Assembly (NCBI RefSeq): GCF_910592395.1
Contig: NC_088317.1
Span: forward strand, 436,001 to 496,000
DNA: 60,000 nucleotides
Direction: 5' to 3'
Source of the DNA: Lineus longissimus
Taxonomy: Eukaryota > Nemertea > Pilidiophora > Heteronemertea > Lineidae
Below, piece by piece: positions 27,324 to 39,300 of this stretch (positions are counted from its first letter, which is position 1; each line of letters starts with the position of its first letter). A program made the position numbers and the translations under genes. The notes below the pieces were generated by a model, which was given only the letters and a program-made list of their open reading frames with translations, made no database searches and had not been told where the DNA came from.

Positions 27324-30300
27324 GTAATGGGATATAGACCTTGTCCGCTTCTGATACTCGACGACGCGATGATGCTATCAAGTTGTTAAGCCTGGCACCT
27401 GGTGTCTGGCTTACACGCTGCAATTTAAGGTACCGTTAAGGTACACTTGCATCGAAAATTGCAACGTGGGAAGTCTGTGTCGGACAATTCGATTGATTAA
27501 TGGTGGCATCCTCGCGTCGAAACCACACGATGTGGCTTGTCACTAAATCAAACCGACTCCACTCTTAAAGCAAACATCTTCGTTTGTGTTAGGATTGCCT
27601 ATATTTTCTAAGAACTGGCACTCTCTTCAAAGCTCTTATGAGTAATGAATTGACATGTAACAAAGGCAGCATCAGATAAATACATATATGGTCATCTGTT
27701 CATGACAGTTCAACACTGAAACCATGATCAACACATAAACATGTGCCTGGAATACTTCTCTGCAGTTTTTCATATCACCGCTGTTCAAAGCTAAATGAAC
27801 GAGCATATCGTCGCGTGTGCTTTGGCACAGACAGCATCTTCCTCAACAATGCTAAACTCTCGTGCATTTAGTCAATACCTTCTCGGCATGACAGAACCCT
27901 GCACCAGTGACAACCTTTCTCAAAAGAATGCCTTTTAAGTTAACTGCATCAGCGGTGCATAACTCGAATCAAAGACAGACAACTCAAGTCGACTTCAAAG
28001 CTTGATAGAAGACTTTGATCATCGGTAACAAGATACCACAAAGCTAAGATAATTAACGAGGTAGACCAACTTAGATACCCGCACAATATTCATGTGCCGC
28101 AATAACGAGAGCCTGGGAGGATGTTGCGTTGTCGCTTGGTATACAGTGGAACCCCGGTCGGCGACCACCCCGGTAACGCGACCACCCCGTTATGACGACC
28201 AAGAATCGCTGGTCCCGATGGCTTTGAAAATTGTTGAGAATTTTGAACTTATGAGGTGAACTCAGAGTCGTAGCCGAGTTGGGATGGCTGTAAATTGTTT
28301 TGTTAATTTGATCAAACCTATCTTTCAGAATCTTCAAAGCCTTGGGATGTCCCCACGGCTGCGGCGACGGCTTCCGAGGGCCCCTCGGTGAACATGTGAG
28401 AAGCCACGGCCTCAACTGCCTTCAACGTCTCCAGCGATTCAACTCAACACAATTCAGGAAATACCTCCGGGAGTTCATCAGAAAACGTCCAGTTCAGGAA
28501 GTGGTGGACTTCCTTCATGCCTTCCTGGGATTCTGTGCTGATTCGGGAGTCCCTAGTGCTACCTATTCACCACCAGGTAAACCGGGTTTAAGGTTGTCTC
28601 TTCTTGCTAGGCGAGGACGTGGGAACATTCCTAGATACAATAAAGCAGGTCCCTCTACGATCATTATATCGACCAACCATTCATTTTGGATCAGGACGAT
28701 GAGTATGAAGTTTCCAACCTCGAAGGATGTTACACTTCTGCTCCGAGACCAGCCGTTAGAGTGACTAGTACACTACATCTTCAGCCTTCTTAGCAATGAA
28801 TGCCCTATAACACTAGACTAGAGAGCAATTCACGTCCTTAACCATTAGGATTTAGAGCGATGAATGCCCCAAACCATCAGCCGTTAGAGCAAATACATAC
28901 CTGCTTTAGAAGCATGAATGCCCTAAACACCGTCCTTTAGAGTAGTGAATGTCCTTTAAAAGTCATCTTTTATAGTAGTGAATCCCCCTAAAAACCGTCC
29001 TGTCGAGAAATGAATGTCCTTGGTTACATCCCAGCAGACGCCATCTTCTCACTTCCTGTGCTCTCCCAAGTTCTCACAACACATTCCTAACAGCTCTTGT
29101 TCGCATGCTGCTGAATTCTTATGGCCTCACAGAAAAAAATGTGTGATATTGCAATTTAGATATTGGCCATTAAAATTGATTGATTCTGTGTTGGGATATG
29201 TATTGGCGGCAAGAATATAATGGTTACATTGTTAGGGAGAAAGGGCTAACCCTTTAGGCTTCATGGTCATTTGACCCAGTGGCACCGCCAGCCTCATTCA
29301 TTTTCACGTGGTTAGCTATCGAGCATCGCCACTGCGTTCGTAATGGCTTCTTCTGTGTTCAATAATGACCCAGAGGTATCAAACTTTACCTTGTCGAAAT
29401 CGGCCAATTCCAAAAGCAACATTTGACCGGAGCTTAACTCAAATTCCCAACGAATTAGCACAGGGATGCAGAACTCAACATTGATTGGACAGTCCACCGG
29501 AGCTTATCCCAAGTCCTGTATTTGAAAGTCTCTGAATAGCAAAGAGACATGCTTGGATATCGCAACACAAATACAATGATTCTGGTACAAACTAATCTAA
29601 ATCTAACAAATCATGTCAGCTGGGATGATTTTCACTAGTAATTCCCGACCCAGTTAATCGTGCATCAACTTTTTCGCCGCTACAATCCCAGTTTAAAAAT
29701 ATCGTAAAATGTTCTCGTGCGTAATTCATCTTGGCTGTCATACCCACCAGTTGCTGGCGTGGATATCCCCCAATCTCCAAACCTCTGCATGTACATGTAT
29801 TAGTTAAAAAGTACACCAGTCTCGCAGTGAATACGCTATGCTCCCTCATTGGAGAGTGGATATCGCCTCCAACATTAGATAATCAGATTTCTCGTTGACT
29901 ACCCCTGGCTCGATGCTAATAGTTACTGGTTCACTACCTTCTCTAGTCGAGCCTTCATCACGGTCAGCCGTGTGTGAAAATATTCTTAGATATTCAGTCA
30001 ATGCTATGGCGATATTGAAAATAAGTCGATTCAATAGCGGTGGCTTTCTGGCTTCGTTTAAGCTAAGGTCAGACGTGGTTCTGGAGATGTGATTATATTT
30101 GTAATTACACCAATCAAAAGGTTTCTTGATTGGCTTGGTAACCCTATCCATGTGAGCCATCTTACATGCTAGGCTTTCAGTGAGCAGAGCCTGATGTGAA
30201 TGCTGGATTTTGAGAAGCAATCAGTATATAGACGTCCTCTCAAAGGATATGTTGCTCGAAACAAGTTAAACAAATTACAAGCTTTATATATGGCGAGCTG

Positions 30301-33300
30301 CATGACGAAGTCTGTACCATTATTTTGCTAATGACTCTTGGCTGAGCAGGCTACTAAGATGATGGAGCAAACTAACTTAGCATGATAACATCGCAACTGC
30401 AAAATGGATCACGCAAATTTCTACATTTCGTGAGACTCACTCTGCTATTAAAATACAGTTACGTAAGCTGAGAGTGAAGTCAAAGTAGATCGACATATTT
30501 TAACGAGATCACTGTCACTGTCGTAGTTTGATATGTGACTCTCCAAGGACAATTTAATCTTGAAGGGTTAAATCGCCAGCTTTCAGCAGGATCTTGCGAC
30601 AAATTACATATGATGAATGCCTTCTAACTAATCCCCCTCCTATCAGGAGGCTCGCAGGCTGACAAACCCTCCGCCGGGATTTCCTATGTAAATATATCTA
30701 TCACGATCCAATCGCTACCTTAGCAACGCTTTCATTGGCGATGACATGCGAGAAGGAGGCTCAATGTTTCCGGTGAAAGCCTCGTTGGGCATTGGGTAAT
30801 GTTGCTGTGTCTATTTACCTAGGTTCCTCTGGAAGAAATGGCCCTGTATGTAGTGAGATGGTGGAAATGCAATGTGCTTTCTTTTGCCTTGCTTTGTCCA
30901 TTTAAGAAAAGAGAGGTGAAGAAAGCCAAATTGCGCATCCCAAATTAATCTTGGGAAGGCAAGTGCTTTCTTTTTACCAAGTCAGTAGGAATATGTTTTC
31001 ATCTTGATTTTGGTGATTGAATTCCTTCGTGATTAGGTTTTTATACACTTTTCATGTGAACCAGTTAATGATACCATTATCAGTGATGTTGATAAAAGAA
31101 TGACTAGCAAAAGGTCCAAAATATTTTTCTGGATTTTCAGCTCAAAAGAAGAATGCAGGTGACAACACCAATCGCTCAGGATTTGCCATCAACTTCGGCC
31201 ACAGTATAGGTGGCGCTGGTAAGGGCGTCGAAGGTCAAGTCATTGCTCACATCCTCAAGCCCATGGTGTCAAGATTCGTCGACTCAAAGAAGGATCTTGC
31301 TGGTCACGAAAACATTGTAAGTTTATGTTTTCTTTTAGTTTTTGATGATTCTGATTCTTTGAGGGGTGGAGTAATCATCATGATGTTTTTCTTGATTACT
31401 TTCAGTAATTCAGCGAACATACAGAACAGATCTAAAACATTTCACATATCTAATTCGCCTTGTTGTGACAAATCACTGAGGCCCTGAGAACTTTGTGTTT
31501 CAGAGTCTTTACTGTGATGTCCGCCAAATGGTCAACTTCATCAAGGAACAACATGGCGGAACATTCCGACGAGTTGCACTCAGCGGTCTCCTCGACTCAG
31601 CCAATCGCCCTGCCAAGAAGCGTGATAAGGGGAAGGGACACTCAACTGCTGTTAGGTATGGAATAGATATTTCTTTGAACTTTAAGGTTTCATTTCGCTC
31701 AACGTTCGCTACGATCGCCTCCTTTGATGTACTGTTAATTGTATTCAATTGGAGATTCAAGCAACGTTGGTTGAAATGATCCTGACATCCCTATGATACA
31801 AATGAGAGCTACCATCTGTTTGCTTCCCTTGTAGGGTCGATTAGCTGACTTTAAGAAATTAGGGTTGGCAGCTTAAGTTTCCATGAACACTCGAATGGAT
31901 TGTTGTATATTACCTGAGTTAGATTTATTCCAAATCCAAACTTCGTCCAACATTCTCTGATCTAAGTCCTATGTTTTGTTGAAGGTCGGTGTGGTGATTC
32001 AAATGACCAAACGCATATTCTGTCACCTGTCTCACCACGCTAAAGATGTTCCTTTCTCAGCCGCATCTGTTGTCCAAGCATGTCGACGTCTTCATGTCAT
32101 GGACATTTGACCTTAGCTCCCTGTACTTCATGTTTAGATGTTACGCTCAGATGTTTTTCTTATTATGTTCTTCCAGACTGACTTAAATACCCTTGGCATG
32201 ATAATACCAAAGAGCTTGCCAGCTTCCTAGACAATAGGCTTAGCTGTAGTTGCTTTCGTCAAAAACACGGACAAATCACTAAACGTTTAGACCTTTCTTG
32301 GGCAACTCGTGGTACTCTCGGAAGAAAGTGTACCAAAGAATAAACAAGTACATGAATAGTGTTTGAATCACTTCGTTCGGCGAACTTGTAATTTGGTACT
32401 TGGTAATTAGATTAACAAATTTGTAATTTAATCACCAAGTTCAAGGAGAGTGATATGGAAAGAAAACTTTACGAAATCAGAAAACATCATTATCATATCT
32501 TTACATCGTGCAATAAGTTTTCAGATATATCCTTTAGTTACTTAAAGAGGTAGCTGCTTTCACCCTGCAAAATTATGTACAATAATTCATGTTTCTTGTT
32601 CGTCAAGCTCCACGAATGGCTAGGAATGTGTTTAATCCATACATGCATTCATTCTCTCCTGCATATAGATTGATTCCTTATCGTCTCAATAGAGGTCGAC
32701 GGAATGATTGATATTGCTAAACTATTACGAGACTGAGTACATTTCAATAAGTTATGGTCAATCATAGCAAGGGTTGGAGGGAAATCTGAACCGAAAATCA
32801 ACTGGAACTTTCGGAAAACGTTTGAAAATAGAAACTAGAAAATTTCAGTATTTCCGTGAATCCTCGGTAAATTTCCGTGATTTTTCGATAAATTCCTTGG
32901 TTTTCTCCTATTTTCCTGTTTAATCTCTCCTAAATTGTAAAATCTCGGTTTACAGACTCTTAAGCTGTTTAAAAGTTAACAATGCATATTGCTGCTTGGT
33001 CAGCACCGCTTATCGGTGTTAAAAGGTCAACACGACGAGTATATTTTGGCGTTTAACCATCACTGCTCTAATTTTGTCGATTCAATATTAGTATTCGGCA
33101 ATTACCAATCTACCCTAGCCCTCTTTTGATGCATTTAGGAACCAATCTATGCTGCATATTGATGCTTGATTCTTGTTTCTCTCCCATAAGTCCCCAGCTC
33201 TCCCGATCTCCGTCACCTGCTGTTTCCCTCGTTTCAATCAGGTTTGTCTCATTCATCATTGTGGAGCTCACAATGTTGTCATCTGCGATCCTATAGTATA

Positions 33301-36300
33301 CTTTCCCTCCACCAGATGGCGTCACATCCTCTCAGCGCCTCCTTGTGACAGTTCATCCACCTCCATTGTTCCTCTTGCACATGGTTGAGCTTTATGTTGG
33401 TCTTATATCCTAGAAGACTCACTGTGATGTGAAACTCCCTTCACTTACTCCTACCAAATTTGATAAGTCATCACTTGTGGGTGAGGGACTGAGGGAAAAC
33501 TTATCGTCCGTTTGTTTGAAAGTTTAGTGTCATACAGTTTTGGGCACCGATTCAAAAGGCTGGGAAGACAAAACTACATGTAGGTGTGTTTTCAACACAT
33601 ACAGCGTCGATGCTTTTTAGTCAGCTGTGCCGCGTCTCTTACTCATGACCCTATCACACATAAGATAGACCTTTTGTTCAGGCCCCTTAACTGGCTAGAT
33701 AGCATCGAAACAGTATCAAATTCATGTCTTGTGACGTTGCGCCGTCTTCATGTCGTTTAACAAGTTTGTTTCTAATTTGGCGTTATCATTAACCCCGCGT
33801 TAGGTTTACTGGGCTTAACTGAGGGCGATAACAACAAGTTACTGGTAACGCCAAGTTAGGGACTTAACTGGTTTTGATCAACTGTGCCCTGATTACAAAC
33901 TATTGAAGAGTTTACCCTCAGTCCTTGTTCAACCCGTTACACTAAACATCACAGACATGATAAACTTACTGAAGAAACTCTCAGCACCCACCCCCAACAA
34001 GCAAACGATCCAGCAACATTCAGATCTTATGTTTTTTTTATGTCTGAGTTTAGACTTATAATTGAAGCTAGACTTTCTGGTGGTGGGATGGTACCCATGG
34101 TTTGAAGGATTGCCATTGATAAGGTGGCACCACTGAAATGATCGATACGAATAGTTTTACAAACACTCTCCAATGTATTGGTAATGTCAATGTCGGTAAC
34201 TACTATTGAGTCATCTGTGTGTTCAATGAGAGTTAGTTGAAACAAGGCTTGGACGCAATGTTTTCGGCACAGGGCAATATAGTTGGTTACTCACTACACA
34301 CATGGTCAAATACAACATCGCTGTTCTCCATACCCACATCACTGCACCTCAACTAAAGGACTGAGGGTTGATAACTGAACCAGTTGACTACCAAAACCTC
34401 CGCCATCAAGGAAATATCACAATTTTCTGTCAAGGCTGAGTTAATGTTGAATTGAATGTCTTAACGAAGTTATTTTTCACCGAGTGTTCAGTAGTGCCAC
34501 CTTTATTCAGTCCAGTCAGTATGATTTTTTTATCTGTTTATTCGAAATGTATGATGTTCTTTTGGTCATATCTGGTCACATGATGTGTTCTACTGGTGCA
34601 GTTTTTTGTTATATAATACCGTGTGCCTGGATAGCCCACGGTGAAGTACTGTTGCAGTTAATCGTTACTCAGTTGGTCATTTGATACCCTCTATTGTCCA
34701 TGTTGTTAACCCTTGGTCATTCTCTACAATAAAGAAACCCCAAGTGACTCCATATCCCTTTGTCTCCTGCTGTCTGCATCATATCATCATATCTCTTTTA
34801 GTAACCACAACCATCTTTAGTGACCCCTGATGATAACTCCTACTGTTCGTTTTGTAGTCTGTTTATAATAGATGTCGTCATGAAATAAGAAAGTTTGACA
34901 TTCTTCAACATCCATTATTTTGTTTGTTGGTGCTTTTTATCAAAGCATGGCTGATATTTGTATCATTGCATGGTCATATACTTCTATCACAGAGTCAATA
35001 TTATCAAACATGTTCAAATTGTTATAATTGCTCCATTGTTATTTTGTGTGATAATCATAAACTGATGTGAACTGTATGCTGTTAGAGTTAGAAATATTTA
35101 GAAATCTCTTGAACGTTTAAACCTGTACTGTCGATGTACTGCTCTCATGTGCAATGTAAACCTTTCTGTTTCTGTTGAAAACACTCCAACTCACACGTCT
35201 GTGTGAACGAACTCTGTTCGTGATTATGTCATACTGTTTACATATGTTTGATTGTAAAGTACTGTTCATGTTACAACTATTATACTACGCACACATGTGT
35301 GAACATCCACTGTTTACGTATGTTTGATTGTAAAGTACTGTTCATTTTACAACTATTATACAACGCACACATGTGTGAACATCCACTTAAGTACACATCT
35401 CTATCGTATGTGGGCACATTCATTTCGAAGTTCAATGCATAATATGCGCCGTCAGAGTAGAGCAGCCGACAAAATTGCTAACCCGTTTGAAAGAAACGTT
35501 AGCTCTAAATTGTCAGTGTGTCAAATTGTCACTCTCAGTTCTGAGTTAACTCCCCCTGTTAGATGTATAAAGTTACTTCTTGTCTTAATCAATCTCTTCC
35601 ATGATCCCAGCTCTCCACATCGCCGATAGACTTACACATGGAAGATGATGTCGAATAAAACTATCTTGATTTGTTTTGAATCATGTTGTACTCAATAACG
35701 ACCTTGGAGAACCTTAAATCCATACAAAGTGGCCAATTTCATGGATTCAAATTGAACACCGCACGAAGCCCATTTAATTTATTTGCGTTTTCTCCGTCGC
35801 TTTGATACCATCAGCTTCAATCAGAGAGGATGGAAATTCAATACTGTACAGGTCGCCTGAGGCACGACATCCATACTGCTATGCCAAGCTAGTTAAAATG
35901 AGAATGTTCGACGTCGTACGAATGGCTTCATTAGAACGGGTTGTCCTTTAATGTGGCATGAAAGCATTGATGGGTGGATAGGGGATTCGATTGGTGGAAA
36001 CTGCTTTGGCAAACATCAAAATAGAAGCTTTCCTAGTACCTATAAAACATAATGATAATGTACAGTGAGCTTCATAGAACTTCGCATGGTTTCCTGATCT
36101 CAGTAAAAACTCTTGACGAACCACTGGTGTTTCCTGCTGGCGTTAAATGCTAAGGTTGTGGAGTGAAACAGCCTTCTCCATCTAAGCACTGCTTTTCTAC
36201 CAGCCGTTGCGGACTGAAAACAAACATTCGTGGTGAATACTTTGAAATCTATATCAGTGCCCTCTCAGAAAGTAATACGCAAGTTTATCTACTCTGCACC

Positions 36301-39300
36301 GGTACAAGTATTTGTAAATAACAGAACCATCCAAGGTTAGGACTCAACGTTGGCAGTCCTCACATCCTTATCACACCAGTAGCTCGTAGCTATTATGACT
36401 AGTGAATATTGAGCACCTCTCAGAATCAGTTACTACAGTTACAATGTACCTTTACGATGTACCTTAACTGTCTGTCATTTCTTTCTTTATCCATTTGTTT
36501 ATCATCGACAGTCTCGTTTCAAATGCCCTGATGTGATTCTTGTGTAATTTCTATCTTTTAGTCAAATATTGTATCCTCGACGATCCCGTTCACCCTCTCC
36601 AACCCATGGCCTGTCTCTACTCTCTATCAGGTTTGTGTTACACCTCAGAGGTGGGATATTGTTGTCCTGTATCACATTCTAACACCTGTGTATTTCGTGA
36701 TCTCTTTCAATATTTCACTCAGTGTCAACTCACTAACGTAAAGCATCAACATAACTTTTTACTTGTATATCAATATCTTACTTTGTGGCACGTCACTGAC
36801 TAGTAACGTGAAGCGATGGGCTTATCAGTCAAATTGTGCTCTTGTCGGTATATCACTAACAAGGTTCCTACCATTCTCTATGTCAGCTTATTGCATCAAA
36901 TCAGTGCTGTTAGCTTTTTTCCGTGAGTTTGTGTTCTGGTTCAGTATATCACAAAGTGTTAATATTTAACTCACCGACTTGTAACATAAAGCCGAAATGT
37001 TACCATGCTTTTGGCAGTGGATTTGTGTGTTTCTCGAATCGTGTTTCGTTTTCCCTGTTCTTGACGCAAATCAGAATTAAATAGCTTCATCTGTGATCTT
37101 TTGCAGTATATCACTTTATGTCTCCTAATTGTTCACTAACTTATGAATTTTTCTTGTGTTATACACGTATATTAATCAGAAAGTTTATGATTCAATTGTT
37201 GGATCGTTGAGAAATGAGCCGACTCTACACATTGATAGATTAGATGACGAGTCTCTCCTTTAGTGAACAAGTAATGTCATTGAGGAATATGGCGACCGCT
37301 TGGACGGTCAGTTAGATATATCCAATCAGTTGTCACACCAGTAGATCTGTTGTCGATTCTCAAGTTTCGAAGGCAGCTCCTTAGCACTTGTTGTATGTCG
37401 CCTTCATTACTCGTTGATATAGAGGCCAATATGTTATCAAAGAAGCTTAAAACTGTTGTCAGTTGCTTGAGTATTCAAGATTATTCTGAAATATAATTAT
37501 TTATTTTTTATGTGTTAAGACAGAGCTTACGACGTTCCCGGTCGTGGTCAAGGGCATTCTCATTCCTCTCCATAAGGTTGGTTCATTCGTATTATCTACA
37601 GCTTACGTTTCGTTCCCCTACACGACATTGCTGCACTTTTTCTTCCATTTACTCAAATATTTCTCATGGTCAAACTTCATCGCAAATTGTTGTAATATTT
37701 TCTTGACAATTTTCATTGAAGCACAGGCTTATGTATCGTGCTCCTCCACCAATATTGCTGCACATAATGTACAACCGAAGTATTCCTCAGATTTGATCGA
37801 TTACCACAACGTACTGTAGCCCTATAGTACCCTCGTCCGATTTGATTTTGTGATATTTTCTGAAATGCTAAACCGCTTGCACCTTTTCCACACATGTCCC
37901 CAGTTATTTGCCCAAGACCTATACCTGAGGCCCTTAATGGTACAGCCCGTATTAGTTGCAAACATTCTATAGCACATGCCATATGTCTAGTTCCTAACCC
38001 CAATTTCTAGCTGCCAAAATCTTGATGCTTTGTCATAGTACTCTCCCTAACATTACCTGAAGTGGATATTATACAAAGTCATTGGTGAAGATATTGCAGG
38101 CTGTTACCATTAAGTACATTTCCAAGTAACGGATTATGGCTGATACTTTTTGCAGGCTTCTGGGCTGGTCTCTATCATTTTACGAGAAAATTTACAAAAC
38201 GTATATCTTGATCCCTCAGAGACAATGCTACGGCATAGCTGCTCTGTGATGGCTGATGGGGTCTTGGGAAACCCTGGGTCTCAGGTATTCGCATGCATAC
38301 CGATGATGTAACTATATATGTCAAGACCAAAGGGGACAATGATTATTTCAAAGCCTCTTGTGATTCTGTTACGAATTTGGTAATGCCATTTAACCAATGC
38401 CATCAAAAATGTAATGATTCCGTTTGATCTTGGCCGTTATACTCTTATACTATCTCCATCTTCATTCTCGTTTAGAGGTCGACAATCTAGGTCGCCATCT
38501 CCAAGTCCATCTATGCTGTCAATCAGGTTCGTCCGTTCTCCGCCTTTTTCGCCAAGTGTATCACGCTTTTTCACTTTACACTTCTGCTTGGTCAAAACCA
38601 CTGGATAAAAGAAGTTACCTTTCTTCACACGGTCTCCACCTAGCACTGATACTCAAGGCGTTTAGAATTGACCAACATGAGGTTTGGGTATCCCATACAA
38701 CAAACAGATATACAGTCGTACACGACGTTAGGTCATAAAGGTCATGTATATAATACGTATCTCGCTATTGTCGCTATCCTCCACAGTGCTGGACCTAATT
38801 TGTACATCAATAACTCTCCTCTCACCTTTCATCGGCTCACATCACATATCACTTGCTATAGAATGAGTCCCCTGAGCCTGGTTCTCTTGCCAATATAAAT
38901 GAGTATAAAGCGACAGTCGGCTGGCTCGCCTGAGGTAGAAAAGATATCTTTATGTGGTGATGAAGATACCTTTATGTGGTAATGATTCTTTCTCATAACA
39001 AAAATACGCTTTTTGGATGACTGTGACTTATTTTGTACTTTATTTATTAAAAAAATGTTTTGTTTCAAAAGCTTAAAAGTTTTTTTCTGGAAGTGTACTT
39101 ATCCTTCTGTGGGAATTTCACAAGGCTCACGAACCAAAAGTAGGTCATGATGTTGCATGCGACAAGGGGCTATATACAATACAAGTATGCCATATCATTC
39201 GACACTTGGATGATATTGCATATCTTGCATATCTTCTATATAATAACATAACTGATAATGTTTTTTCTTGTGCTTTCAAGAAGCCACTGCCGATCGAGGT

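Noticed and set aside
26559-27423. Two - strand open frames of about 140 codons opposite the UNC80 exon
   Set aside because: They lie over a strongly supported + strand exon and read as low-complexity shadows of its Ser/Asp codons.
31502-31515. A fourth palindromic micro-insertion (CAGAGTCTTT)
   Set aside because: It is the splice acceptor and start of exon X4; there is no matching GACTCTG arm or 7-bp duplication.
31981-32100. An extra RS-type exon with TCACCTGTCTCACCACGC
   Set aside because: No GT donor in the required phase and no RSRS core.
34800-34860. An RS-type exon after CATATCTCTTTTAG
   Set aside because: The incoming frame meets a stop within a few codons and there is no GTTNGT donor.
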